Origin: an uncultured Bacteroidota bacterium
Lineage (GTDB): Bacteria; Bacteroidota; Bacteroidia; 2-12-FULL-35-15
Direction: 5' to 3'
Assembly: GCA_903847205.1 (NCBI GenBank)
Contig: CAINDA010000022.1
Location: 1-64,000 of the forward strand
Length of the DNA: 64,000 nt
Position 1 is the stretch's first letter. Each line of letters begins with the position of its first letter. The translations under genes were made by a program, and so were the position numbers. Below are positions 1 through 9,033 of this stretch, piece by piece. The notes below the pieces were generated by a model. It was not told where the DNA came from and made no database searches. It saw only the letters and a program-made list of their open reading frames with translations.

Positions 1-131
1 CTTACTTTGAAAAAATAAATGGTAAAATAGTTCTAAAAATAGCACTAAATAAGAAAAGGCGTGCTTGGTTTTCTGGAATATGGAATCATTCAAAATTGTT
101 TGAATTTCCTTTTCATTTTTCTAATGCGTAA
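1..131 (+). CDS. 3' end of an unrecognised protein (partial)
   Basis: The reading frame beginning at base 3 is open for 42 codons and stops with TAA at 129-131. The visible tail is basic and then aromatic (KKRRAWFSGIWNHSKLFEF). It reads like the end of a real protein rather than chance AT-rich sequence, but no family is recognised. The gene enters from outside the window, so its start and length are unknown. It lies about 100 bp upstream of the deacetylase gene on the same strand. Confidence 0.45.
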   Translation, partial: YFEKINGKIVLKIALNKKRRAWFSGIWNHSKLFEFPFHFSNA

Positions 132-231
132 TCTGGGTTTATGAAGTATCATATTTATTGGGCATTGGAGAATTTTGAATTATTTAACATTTCTATTAAC
201 TCACTATTAACTAATTTTCGCTGCTAAATTT

Positions 232-2727
232 ATGAAATGTATGAAACGGTTTTTTTTATTAAGCTTTTGTTTGATTAGTTCATTGGCCAAAGCTCAGAAC
301 TCCCCTCAGCAGAATGCAGCAGAAATTTTACAGACACTAAAAAAGCTGAACACTGTTGGCGCTGTGCTATATATAGCCGCTCATCCGGATGATGAAAACA
401 CACGCTTGTTGGCTTATCTGGCTAAGGAACAAAACTTAAGAACAGGTTATTTATCACTGACACGCGGTGATGGCGGGCAAAATTTAATTGGTAAAGAGCA
501 AGGTGATGAGCTCGGTTTAATACGTACACGGGAACTCCTTGCTGCGCGCAGAACAGATGGTGCTGAACAATTTTTTACTCGCGCCAATGATTTTGGTTTT
601 TCTAAAAATCCACAGGAAACTTTTTCCATCTGGAACAAGGACAGTGTGCTTGCAGATGTGGTGCTGGCAATCCGCAAGTTTAAACCCGATGTTATCATTT
701 GCCGTTTTCCTACTACCGGTGAAGGTGGTCATGGGCATCACACAGCTTCGGCTATACTGGCAGTGGAAGCCTTTGACGCCGCAGCCGATCCTAAAAGATT
801 TCCTGAGCAATTGGCAAATACACAGGTATGGCAGGCGAAACGCATCTTCTGGAACACTTTTAATTTCGCTGGGTTGAACACTACTTCACCAGAACAATTA
901 AAAATTGATGCCGGGGTGTTTAGTCCTTTGTTAGGAAAAAGTTATGGCGAGATTGCTGCCGAAAGCCGCTCTATGCATAAAAGTCAGGGATTTGGTTCCG
1001 CCAAAACAAGGGGTGAGGCAATCGAATATTTCAAACAGTTAAAAGGTGATACGGCAGCAAAAAATTTATTTGAAGGAATTAATCAAACCTGGACTCGGTT
1101 TGCTCCTGCTTCAAAACTACAAACGATGATAGACGATTGTATTAAAAAATACAATCCGCAGGCTCCCGAAAACAGTGTGCACGATTTGGCTGCCATTTAT
1201 AAACAACTTCAGCAATTGGATGAAAGTGATGCAAACATCCGTTACTGGAAACAGTTGAAATTAAAAGAAGCCGAAACACTTCTGCTTACCTGTTCCGGTT
1301 TATGGATGGAAGCCTGTGCTTCAGATTATATGGGTGTTCCGGGCAATGAGGTGATTATCACTACACAAATTATTGCAAGAAATAGAAGTGAAATCAAACT
1401 AAATGGAATTTCTTTTTTCAATCAGACAGATACAAGCACAGCGCAGTTTTTAAAGCAGGATGAATTATACACTTATAAGCATAAAGAAAAATTAGGTGCG
1501 GGCGCACCCTATTCAAACCCATACTGGTTAAATGAAAAGCACCCCATTGGTATGTATGTAGTAAACAACAAACAGTTGATTGGCAAACCTGAAAATGATC
1601 CTGCAGCCAAAGTAACTTTTGATGTAACAATAAATGATTTGCATTTAAAAATTGAAAGGGGGTTGGTTTATAAATATACCGACCCTGTGAAAGGTGAGAT
1701 ATATCGCCCTTTTGAAGTATTGCCGCCTTGCACTATAAATATTTCTGATAAAGTATTTGTATTCAGTTCCCCAGGTTCTAAAGAGGTTCAGTTCACCGTA
1801 AAAGCAAATGTATCGAATGTAAATGGGACCGTGCAAGTAAAAGCTCCTGAAGGCTGGACTGCTGCCATTAAAAATCCTGAATTCAAATTAATAAACAAAG
1901 GTGATGAAGCCCTTGTGCAAGCTACCATCACTCCTGGAAAAAGCTGCATTGATGGTAAGTTGCTGGTTTCGCTCAATATCGGCGGTACTCTATTTACAAA
2001 GAGTATCAAGCGGATAGAGTACGACCACATTCCTTACCAGTTTATTTTAAGTAATGCAGAAGCAACACTTGTAAATATTGATTTAAAGAAAACAGGAACT
2101 GTGATTGGCTATATTCCAGGTGCGGGGGATGATGTACCAGCCTGTTTAAAGCAGATTGGATATGATGTTACATTATTAACAGATGATTTGCTGGCAAAAG
2201 AAAATTTATCGAAATACAATTGCATCATCACGGGAGTGCGCGCATACAATACCAATGAGCGCTTGCAGGTATATTATAATAAGTTAATGGAATATGTGAA
2301 AAATGGCGGCAACCTGATAGTGCAATACAATACGAATACCCGAATTGGTCCCGTAGTGGCTCAGATTGGACCTTATCCTTTCACTGTTTCAAAAGACCGG
2401 GTAACGGATGAACATGCTGAAATGCGGTTTATAAACCCGAAGCACACAGTTTTAAATTATCCGAATGTGATAACACAAAAAGATTTTGACGGATGGATAC
2501 AGGAACGCGGAATTTATTTGGCTGCTGACTTTGATAAAAATTATGAAGCCGTATTCTCTTCCAACGACCCTGGTGATAAGCCAAGCGATGGTAGTGTAAT
2601 TACTGTAAAATATGGTAAAGGTAATTTTGTTTATACCGGCTTGGTGTTCTTCCGGGAGCTGCCGGCAGGCGTTCCTGGAGCATACCGTTTATTTGTAAAC
2701 CTATTAAGCATGCCAGCCAATAACTGA
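232..2727 (+). CDS. secreted PIG-L (LmbE-like) family deacetylase
   Basis: The 831-residue protein starts with a signal peptide (first about 21 residues, ending SLAKAQ). A PIG-L/LmbE N-acetylglucosaminyl deacetylase domain follows, with the zinc motif HPDDE at residues 51-55 and a histidine cluster GEGGHGHH near 165, which is expected to complete the metal site. The middle is beta-rich and resembles NPCBM/NEW3-type domains. The last about 200 residues (from GTVIGYIPGAGDDV) look like the glutamine-amidotransferase-like fold found at the end of long Bacteroidota members. It probably removes acetyl groups from amino sugars in the periplasm or outside the cell. ATG at 241 is an alternative start. 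It is the first gene of a coupled set with the small membrane peptide and the symporter, which suggests uptake of the product. Confidence 0.9.
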   Translation: MKCMKRFFLLSFCLISSLAKAQNSPQQNAAEILQTLKKLNTVGAVLYIAAHPDDENTRLLAYLAKEQNLRTGYLSLTRGDGGQNLIGKEQGDELGLIRTRELLAARRTDGAEQFFTRANDFGFSKNPQETFSIWNKDSVLADVVLAIRKFKPDVIICRFPTTGEGGHGHHTASAILAVEAFDAAADPKRFPEQLANTQVWQAKRIFWNTFNFAGLNTTSPEQLKIDAGVFSPLLGKSYGEIAAESRSMHKSQGFGSAKTRGEAIEYFKQLKGDTAAKNLFEGINQTWTRFAPASKLQTMIDDCIKKYNPQAPENSVHDLAAIYKQLQQLDESDANIRYWKQLKLKEAETLLLTCSGLWMEACASDYMGVPGNEVIITTQIIARNRSEIKLNGISFFNQTDTSTAQFLKQDELYTYKHKEKLGAGAPYSNPYWLNEKHPIGMYVVNNKQLIGKPENDPAAKVTFDVTINDLHLKIERGLVYKYTDPVKGEIYRPFEVLPPCTINISDKVFVFSSPGSKEVQFTVKANVSNVNGTVQVKAPEGWTAAIKNPEFKLINKGDEALVQATITPGKSCIDGKLLVSLNIGGTLFTKSIKRIEYDHIPYQFILSNAEATLVNIDLKKTGTVIGYIPGAGDDVPACLKQIGYDVTLLTDDLLAKENLSKYNCIITGVRAYNTNERLQVYYNKLMEYVKNGGNLIVQYNTNTRIGPVVAQIGPYPFTVSKDRVTDEHAEMRFINPKHTVLNYPNVITQKDFDGWIQERGIYLAADFDKNYEAVFSSNDPGDKPSDGSVITVKYGKGNFVYTGLVFFRELPAGVPGAYRLFVNLLSMPANN

Positions 2728-2843
2728 TGAAAGAAGAAAAACCCCCGATCTTAAAAAGCTGGAAGAACCTGTATATACTGGTAATTGGGGTGTTGGTAGT
2801 ATTGATTGTTTTATTTTATTTTTTTACCAAACATTTTGAATGA
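2727..2843 (+). CDS. 38-residue single-span membrane peptide
   Basis: The ATG at 2727 overlaps the TGA of the deacetylase gene, and the TGA at 2841-2843 overlaps the ATG of the symporter as ATGA. The peptide starts MKEEKPPILKSWKNLY, continues with a hydrophobic stretch of about 18 residues (roughly 16-33) and ends FFTKHFE, so it is a one-span inner-membrane peptide. Overlapping start and stop codons on both sides argue for real, coupled translation. The function is not known. It may be an accessory subunit of the symporter, but this is inference from position only. Confidence 0.7.
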   Translation: MKEEKPPILKSWKNLYILVIGVLVVLIVLFYFFTKHFE

Positions 2844-4534
2844 GCAGTATCGACTGGTTGGTATTAAGTATTACGCTATTATCCATTGTTCTATACGGAC
2901 TCTGGAAGAGTCGTGGTACAAAAAATATTGATGGATTTTTATTAGCGGATAAACAATTGCCTTGGTACCATGTAGGTTTATCAGTAATGGCAACACAGGC
3001 AAGCGCCATTACTTTTTTATCAGCTCCGGGACAGGCATATACCGATGGAATGCGCTTCGTGCAATTTTATTTCGGTTTACCTCTGGCCATGGTGGTGCTT
3101 TGCATCACGTTTATTCCTGCATTCCAAAAGTTAAATGTATATACCGCTTATGAGTATTTAGAAAAACGATTTGATAATAAAACGCGTTCACTTACAGCAT
3201 TTTTATTTCTGTTGCAAAGAGGACTTTCTACGGGCATTACCATTTATGCCCCCGCTATTATTTTATCAACTATTTTAAATATTGATATTACATATACTAT
3301 TTTATTTAATGGTTTGATTGTTATCCTTTACACGGTATATGGCGGTACTAAAGCGGTTTCATACACACAGTTGTTCCAGATGGGAATTATTTTTTTCGGA
3401 CTTTTTCTGGCAGCGTGTATGGTAGTTCATCTGTTACCCGCTAATGTGGGCTTTATAGATGCCTTACAAATTGCCGGAAAGATGAACAAGCTGAATGCAA
3501 TTGACACCAAGTTTGATTTGAACAACCGATACAATATCTGGTCTGGTATAATCGGCGGCTTTTTTTTACAGCTTTCTTATTTTGGTACCGACCAATCGCA
3601 GGTGGGGCGATACCTGACAGGCAAATCAATTACGGAAAGCCGTTTGGGTTTAATTATGAACGGCTTGGTTAAAATCCCGATGCAGTTTTTAATTCTGCTG
3701 ATAGGCACACTGGTATTTACATTTTATCAATTCCACCAACCACCCGTATTCTTTAATAAAGTGGAGGTGAACCGAATTGAAAACAGCACTTATAAAAATG
3801 AATATAAAGTATTGGAGAATAAATACCTGGCAGCGTGTGTACAAAAACAAGAAAAAGTCGTTGACTTGGTGAATGCCTTGCATACAAAGGATGAACGGGC
3901 TATCGATAAAATCCGTACAGAGCTCCAGCAAAGGGATGAACAAACTACTTCTATCCGTAAAGAAGTAACACAACTGATGGAAAAAAATAATCCCAAAGCA
4001 GATACGAATGATACCAATTATATTTTCTTAGGTTTTGTTACACATCAATTACCAATAGGTATTGTAGGATTATTGATAGCCATTATTTTCCTCGCGGCTA
4101 TGGGCTCTACAGCCAGCGGGTTGAATTCTCTGGCATCTACTACAGTAGTTGATTTTTATAAACGCGTTTTTTATAAACAGGCAAGTGATAAAAATTATTT
4201 ATCTGCATCCCGCTGGGCAACAGTTGGCTGGGGCTGCTTTTGTATTTGTATTGCATTTTATGCAAACAAACTTGGTAATTTAATTGAAGCCGTAAATATA
4301 TTAGGCTCTTTGTTTTATGGTACTATATTGGGAATTTTTCTGGTAGCCTTTTATATGAAAAAAATTAAAGGGACAGCGGTGTTTTATGCAGCCCTTATTG
4401 CGGAAGCAGCAGTAATACTGGTTTGGCTAAGTAATGTGATGGTTTTTTTGTGGTTGAATGCAGCAGGCTGTTTATTAGTGATGGGGCTTGCATGGCTGCT
4501 GCAAAAGTTGATGGTCAAGCCTGTTGTGAAATAA
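2840..4534 (+). CDS. sodium:solute symporter (SSS family)
   Basis: The 564-residue polytopic membrane protein has the SSS (SLC5-like) layout. The first helix begins at SSIDWLVLSITLLSIVLYG, followed by a DGFLLADKQLPWY segment typical of the family and the conserved STASGLNSLAS stretch near residue 425. About 13 membrane spans are apparent. A charged insert between about residues 305 and 390 (KVLENKYLAACVQKQEK onward) is predicted helical and outside the membrane, and is seen in Bacteroidota members. It would co-transport sodium with an organic solute. Coupling to the PIG-L gene suggests a sugar or amino-sugar derivative, but the substrate cannot be read from sequence. A bidirectional terminator follows immediately. 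Confidence 0.92.
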   Translation: MSSIDWLVLSITLLSIVLYGLWKSRGTKNIDGFLLADKQLPWYHVGLSVMATQASAITFLSAPGQAYTDGMRFVQFYFGLPLAMVVLCITFIPAFQKLNVYTAYEYLEKRFDNKTRSLTAFLFLLQRGLSTGITIYAPAIILSTILNIDITYTILFNGLIVILYTVYGGTKAVSYTQLFQMGIIFFGLFLAACMVVHLLPANVGFIDALQIAGKMNKLNAIDTKFDLNNRYNIWSGIIGGFFLQLSYFGTDQSQVGRYLTGKSITESRLGLIMNGLVKIPMQFLILLIGTLVFTFYQFHQPPVFFNKVEVNRIENSTYKNEYKVLENKYLAACVQKQEKVVDLVNALHTKDERAIDKIRTELQQRDEQTTSIRKEVTQLMEKNNPKADTNDTNYIFLGFVTHQLPIGIVGLLIAIIFLAAMGSTASGLNSLASTTVVDFYKRVFYKQASDKNYLSASRWATVGWGCFCICIAFYANKLGNLIEAVNILGSLFYGTILGIFLVAFYMKKIKGTAVFYAALIAEAAVILVWLSNVMVFLWLNAAGCLLVMGLAWLLQKLMVKPVVK

Positions 4535-4566
4535 AAATCCCCGTACATTGTACAAGGATTTTTATT
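4533..4566. terminator. bidirectional intrinsic terminator
   Basis: Arms AAAAATCC (4533-4540) and GGATTTTT (4556-4563) pair around an inner GTAC...GTAC stem. It lies between the converging symporter and DUF2911 genes and carries a T run on either strand. Confidence 0.7.
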
Positions 4567-4584
4567 ACCGATGCGGGTAATTAA

Positions 4585-5439
4585 TTATTTATTTTCAATC
4601 ATAAGCTTTTGTGCCATTGCTGCATAATCATCATTTTTAGCATCCTGTGCTAAAGCAACTGTTTTTTCAGCACTTAGCTTTCCTGCTGCCTTATCTTTTA
4701 ATTTATACTCAATTTTTGCTTTCAACATCATTATATAAAAAGCTTTCGGATTTTGTTCAACAGCCTTATCTATCCAAGCTAAAGCCTGCTTTAAGTCCTT
4801 GCCGTTGTCATAATAATAACCGGCGGCCTGAAAATAAGGGCGGTTGTCTGCCGCTACATTAGCATCTATATTCTTCATTATTTTAGCATCAATATCGGCA
4901 GTAAGCTTAATAGGAATACGTGTGTTTTCCCATAATAATTCAATGGTTGCAGAAGCAGCAGATATATCAGCAAAGTTAATGGTAAATGTTTCTACTTTAT
5001 TTCCTAAAGCAGTTGGTTTTACTTTAAAGCGCAGCACTTCATTTTCTGGTTTATAATCAGCTACGTTTCCTGCTAACGTAAGATCTTTATATAGCATAAT
5101 ATCCCAACTATCTTTATTTGGAACAGTGTATATTCCATATGTACCGGCCTTTACATCGTTTCCTTCTAATTTTATATCATCAGAAAAAGTGATTTTTGTA
5201 GTCGCATTGGCACCGGTACGCCATGTTTTTCCGAAAGGAACGACATCACCAAATATAACACGGCCTTTAATACCTGGACGAGAGTACTCAAGACTAACCT
5301 CACCTAATGCAAAATTTTGTTTTAAAGTTTGTGACGGGCTTGGTGCAGGAACTTTTAATTGTTGTGCTTGTGTGCTTAAACTCATAAAGCTGCACGCTGC
5401 GATGGCTAATGCGCCAATTATTTTATTCGTTTTAATCAT
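4585..5439 (-). CDS. secreted DUF2911 family protein
   Basis: The 284-residue protein has a clear signal peptide (MIKTNKIIGALAIAACSFMS, cleavage after TQAQ). The DUF2911 core follows (about residues 25-175), recognisable from the run SLEYSRPGIKGR, then GKTWRTGANATT, and GTYGIYTVPNKDSW. The last about 100 residues are helical and TPR-like (QALAWIDKAVEQNPKAFY). DUF2911 proteins are common exported proteins of Bacteroidota without an assigned activity. The gene stands alone, converging on the symporter across a shared terminator. Confidence 0.9.
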   Translation of the reverse strand: MIKTNKIIGALAIAACSFMSLSTQAQQLKVPAPSPSQTLKQNFALGEVSLEYSRPGIKGRVIFGDVVPFGKTWRTGANATTKITFSDDIKLEGNDVKAGTYGIYTVPNKDSWDIMLYKDLTLAGNVADYKPENEVLRFKVKPTALGNKVETFTINFADISAASATIELLWENTRIPIKLTADIDAKIMKNIDANVAADNRPYFQAAGYYYDNGKDLKQALAWIDKAVEQNPKAFYIMMLKAKIEYKLKDKAAGKLSAEKTVALAQDAKNDDYAAMAQKLMIENK

Positions 5440-5772
5440 GCTGATTTATTTTTATTGGTTTAGTTTAATTACTTGGCTAGTTTTAAACTTTGGCGAAGGT
5501 AAGAACATTTTAGAAGTTTAAGGTTTATAGAGTTAATTGATTTCTTTACTTCCAAAATTCAAAAAACCGGAAGAACAAATCCACTCACCCCACTGACAAA
5601 ACATAACTTGATGTTTTTCGTTTTTTCGGGAATAGCCGCAAGATTATCTCGAATATTTAATTTTAAACTGTACAATTTGGGAAAGTACTGTGGCAAAAAA
5701 TGTATTTCAGGAAATAAAACAGGTCTATTTTTGATGAAATATTAATCGCAACAAAATAATGACTTTTGCTTT
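5440..5772. other. intergenic gap, upstream of the DUF2911 gene
   Basis: This AT-rich gap holds the upstream region of the leftward DUF2911 gene and the 3' flank of the lipoprotein gene. A near-consensus -7 element (TACCTTCG on the minus strand, about 5490-5505) could serve DUF2911. Nothing else is recognisable. Confidence 0.4.
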
Positions 5773-7083
5773 TTAATTTGTCTCCACAACTAATTCCATG
5801 TTAGATGAAATCAATCCAGGAACATAAAAGTTAATATTTTCAAGTAAAGAATTTGACGAAGCCGGTACTGTAATATTTGCAATCTGTTGTTTGTTATTAC
5901 TAAAAGTTAAATATGTCTCTAAAATGGGATTACTTCCTACTTTTAGCGGGGCATGCCAAGTAAATCCGGGTGAAGTCTGTGAATAAAGTGTGTGTACTAA
6001 ATACAATGTCACATTTCTTGAGTGTGATTCAGTATTTACAAATTTCAAACTGAAATTATAAAAACAACCATAATTTCCATAAGAACGAGATGAAGAGTTG
6101 TTTATAACCCCTGTCGCTGATGCGTTTTGATTTTGTAAGAGTAAACTATATGAAGCACCGCCCTTCTGCGCTGTATTCAAACATAAGCCAACATTTCCTT
6201 TCCGATTAGGCAAATTCAATACCGTTGTTCCAGTCCAAACCGATCCATCGTAAATTCCGCATTCTCTTCCAAAAGTTGTCGGAGTTTCCTGAATAAAATT
6301 ACCTGAAGCATGCTGGTTCGATTGAGCTAAATTGAATGCGGTATTTGGATTAGAGCTTGTTGAAGCGATTACATAAGCGAAACAATTTTCTGTACCAGCG
6401 GAAGAATGGGAGTTGAATTCAAAACGCCCATCAATTGTTTTTGAAGGACTCAATTTTATTACGGCAACACTATAATAATTCACAGTTGCATGTCCTGGTA
6501 TATATGGGCTTATATTTTTATTCATAAAGTTCTGTGTAAACGCACCCTGCATCCAGCTTTCTGTAACTTTATAAGATGGGCCGAAACCCCTTCCTCCATT
6601 TCCGTTAAAATTGCTTGAGGTATAAATAACTCCCTTACCATCCAACAAGATTCCTGCAGTGTTGGGATTAGAAACAATTATATGTATATAAATATCACTG
6701 CTTGTTGCATTCTGATGATATAGGTACATATTAAATTTTCCGTTCAAGGGTATTTTTGATGTTGAATTCGAAATATCGGGGTTGCGAAATAACCACCCTT
6801 GACTGCTTATTTGTTCAGGGTTATTGCTGACCACCAAAGGAGCCCCGCCCATTGCATAACCCAAACTTTGCAAATTGCCTGGAGGAAGCATGTGAGAAGA
6901 AAACACACCATAATAAAAATGAGAACTGTCTATAAAATAAGAATTAAATGACCTTTCGTTTCTGCTGCCAGAATTAACTGATGTATCTTCAGGTTTTGCT
7001 AAATTCTCCTTTTCATTCTTTTTGCATCCGAGAAAAAAGGCTGTCAATAAAAGCGCCAGTATGATGTTTTTAATATTCGTCAT
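5773..7083 (-). CDS. orphan lipoprotein, weak DUF3370-like pattern
   Basis: The 436-residue protein has a lipoprotein signal peptide with lipobox AFFLGC (Cys20), followed by a charged linker (KKNEKENLAKPEDTS). The rest is beta-rich, with many Asn, Ser and Gly residues. Three short patterns recall the cyanobacterial DUF3370 family: a 'NGKFNMYLYHQNA...IYIHIIVSNPN' stretch near residue 115, a 'G-x-x-DGSVWTGT' stretch near 290, and a 'YGNYGCFYNFSLKFVN' stretch near 350. This link is from memory of the family pattern and is not firm. It is probably surface-anchored or periplasmic. It stands alone between two gene-poor gaps, and no partner gene suggests a role. Confidence 0.6.
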   Translation of the reverse strand: MTNIKNIILALLLTAFFLGCKKNEKENLAKPEDTSVNSGSRNERSFNSYFIDSSHFYYGVFSSHMLPPGNLQSLGYAMGGAPLVVSNNPEQISSQGWLFRNPDISNSTSKIPLNGKFNMYLYHQNATSSDIYIHIIVSNPNTAGILLDGKGVIYTSSNFNGNGGRGFGPSYKVTESWMQGAFTQNFMNKNISPYIPGHATVNYYSVAVIKLSPSKTIDGRFEFNSHSSAGTENCFAYVIASTSSNPNTAFNLAQSNQHASGNFIQETPTTFGRECGIYDGSVWTGTTVLNLPNRKGNVGLCLNTAQKGGASYSLLLQNQNASATGVINNSSSRSYGNYGCFYNFSLKFVNTESHSRNVTLYLVHTLYSQTSPGFTWHAPLKVGSNPILETYLTFSNNKQQIANITVPASSNSLLENINFYVPGLISSNMELVVETN

Positions 7084-7754
7084 GGTTTTATAATTCGTTT
7101 TAGCAGCAATTATAATTAAATCAATCTCGAGTTAAAGTAAAAGTTTTATTAAATAAAATTTATTTTTTATTTGTATTTTAAATTATTCTTAAAGCAATAA
7201 TACTGATTACTTTATAAGTGTCAAACATTTCTATCAAATTTATCCTGGTTGTTTTTAAAAAATAAACTATATATATTTAAGCACAGGGATCAATGTTTTT
7301 GCACCTTATTGTCGGCTCAAGTCCTACTCTTGGTATAAAAAGAGACAAGCATTTCATCATGACACTTTTCTTTTTTTTTACTAACATTTTGAAATGTGCA
7401 GTTTCGATGCCGATTTTTACTTATTTTTTTTATAAATTTAAACACCCATTTGTGTAATGCCGGCAAAAATTTTGGTACTTTTTAATGCGCTCAAAATCAT
7501 TCGAAATGTTTGATAAATCCACGCCTTCGGGTACTTAGAGCGACCTTCTTTTTTACCGCAATTTTTTCGTCAGGTGTGAGGTTTAGGTGTGAAATTCGCT
7601 GTTTTTATCTACTGTTCATGTCCCTTTAACTAACCCAGCATACTTAATTCAAGAAATTACTTTTTTGAATCTGTGTAAAAATTATTTTTGCGTGTTTCCA
7701 AGTTCAAAATTTCTTATACTTCTTTAAAAGATTTTATGCCGTATATTAGCCATT
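7084..7754. other. gene-poor gap with decayed, att-like sequence
   Basis: No gene fits this stretch. At 7311-7335 a segment resembles the 3' end of a tRNA: the arm GTCGG / CTCAAGT loop / CCTAC, then TCTTGGTA. It is followed by an A-rich segment and a T run like a worn terminator. At 7508-7544 there is one copy of a 37-bp sequence repeated at 8737. The rest is AT-rich with no signal seen. Confidence 0.35.
7508..7544 (-). repeat. 37-bp dispersed repeat, copy 1 (decayed coding fragment)
   Basis: It aligns without gaps to 8737-8773 (29 of 37 bases). Read on the minus strand, both copies give a related peptide: 'VPEGVDLSN' here and 'WVPHGLDLSN' in the other copy. Copy 1 has a stop codon where copy 2 has Trp. 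The pattern suggests remnants of one unknown coding sequence flanking the DUF1826-like gene. Confidence 0.5.
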
Positions 7755-8453
7755 ATGATAGATTTATCTCGAACTGCAAATCAAATTCACTATGTCACGA
7801 ATTTTCAAGAACTTGTTTCCACGCCTTTTCACAAAGAAATTAATGCTATTTGCTGGACTCGTAAACTAATAGGTGATTTTTCTGAGATTGCTAATAAGAT
7901 AGAACTAAACAGAAATATAGTTTCGCTTGATGAGCATGAGCTTTTTGAACTTCAGTTAAGTGAGCAGGGGCGGCTTGCGCGTGAATTTCTTTTAAATGAC
8001 ATGATGTTGTTGGAAGCTCATGGCGCGTCTCCAATCCTAAATCTGATCAAGTGCTATGATAGAGATGATGCCTGCCCGTTTTTCCCAACCGATGTTTATT
8101 CTTTTCATGTAGATCGCTCTCCGATACCAATCGATACCTTTTTATGCACTTACTATGGCGAGTCGAGTGAAATATTGCCAAATTCACAAGCTGAACAAAA
8201 AGTGCTCGTTCCCGAAATACGTGATGAACTCAAAAAAATATATCGTGGAGCCGATGAAGGATTTGAATCATTTTTAAGCGGCAATTTCTTTGATCTGCAT
8301 TATCTGCCAAAACCAGAGGCTCACCCTATCAGCCTTGGCCTTGGCAATTTATGGAGGCTGGCAGTTGATCATCCTGAAAGTACAGTCCCTCCATGTCTTC
8401 ACCGTGCGCCAAAGGAAAAAAATGGACAGAGCCGGCTGTTGATGATCTGTTGA
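7755..8453 (+). CDS. DUF1826-like protein, possible 2-oxoglutarate/Fe(II) oxygenase fold
   Basis: The 232-residue soluble protein has no signal peptide. It has the ordered landmarks I associate with DUF1826: an early 'INAICWTRKL' strand (residues 29-38), 'CPFFPTDVYSFHVDRSPI' around residue 115-130, then 'DTFLCTYYG', and 'PPCLHRAPK...RLLMIC' at the end. The H-x-D pair (FHVD) plus the distal HR (CLHRAP) has the spacing of a metal-binding 2-oxoglutarate oxygenase, which is inference. It has no operon partners. It sits between decayed fragments and two related 37-bp repeats, so it may have arrived by transfer. Confidence 0.55.
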   Translation: MIDLSRTANQIHYVTNFQELVSTPFHKEINAICWTRKLIGDFSEIANKIELNRNIVSLDEHELFELQLSEQGRLAREFLLNDMMLLEAHGASPILNLIKCYDRDDACPFFPTDVYSFHVDRSPIPIDTFLCTYYGESSEILPNSQAEQKVLVPEIRDELKKIYRGADEGFESFLSGNFFDLHYLPKPEAHPISLGLGNLWRLAVDHPESTVPPCLHRAPKEKNGQSRLLMIC

Positions 8454-8519
8454 TGCCAACTCATTGATGGCAGCGATATTTTAATAAATTTCAAATATTA
8501 ATTTTTAAACTATAATTTT

Positions 8520-8618
8520 ATGAAAAAGGCAATTTATTAATTATACCTTCTTTCATATTTATTAATGCTTACGGGCAAGTTATCTAGTATTTGATCCTGC
8601 AGATGGAGATGAATAAAT
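8520..8618 (+). pseudogene. frameshifted N-terminal remnant of a secreted protein
   Basis: The ATG at 8520 opens as MKKAIY and then stops. Neighbouring frames continue with signal-peptide-like text (IPSFIFINAYGQV) and then VFDPADGDE before a stop. Together this looks like the broken start of an exported protein. The wider gap 8454-9033 holds nothing intact. Confidence 0.3.
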
Positions 8619-8736
8619 AAAAATATCTTCATAAAAAATTATTAGACAAATCTTTGCCTTGCTTTTTGTATTAAAAGATCGATTTCCAATTGCGAGAGTT
8701 CATCAGAATTCTAATCACTTGAAAATCACCAATAAA

Positions 8737-8773
8737 GTTTGATAAATCTAACCCATGTGGTACCCAGAGCGAC
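8737..8773 (-). repeat. 37-bp dispersed repeat, copy 2
   Basis: This is the partner of the copy at 7508-7544 in the same orientation. On the minus strand the frame around it stays open and reads 'SLWVPHGLDLSNFIGDFQV' before ending near 8666. It is probably the better preserved of two remnants of an unknown sequence. Confidence 0.5.
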
Positions 8774-9033
8774 GAGCCTTTCAGCGTGCAGCTCTTTTTT
8801 TATCAAAAAAAATTTGACGAGGCGCGTCCTTACTCCCTCAATATAAAATTTTCACCATCCTATATTTTTGATTCCAATCAACGGCAATTGCATTCAGCGG
8901 CATTTTTATTTGAACAGGAATTTTCAATTCTACATTATTTCATTCTTTTTGTTACTTTTTTAATTACTTACGTTATCATTGTAAAACGGGTAATATTTTG
9001 CCGGCAGACAGCCTTATAATCAAAGCAGCTAAT

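Noticed and set aside
8786-9033. 77-residue hydrophobic protein upstream of the sigma factor
   Set aside because: It lies in decayed sequence, starts inside the repeat region and overlaps the TTG-extended sigma gene; nothing supports translation.
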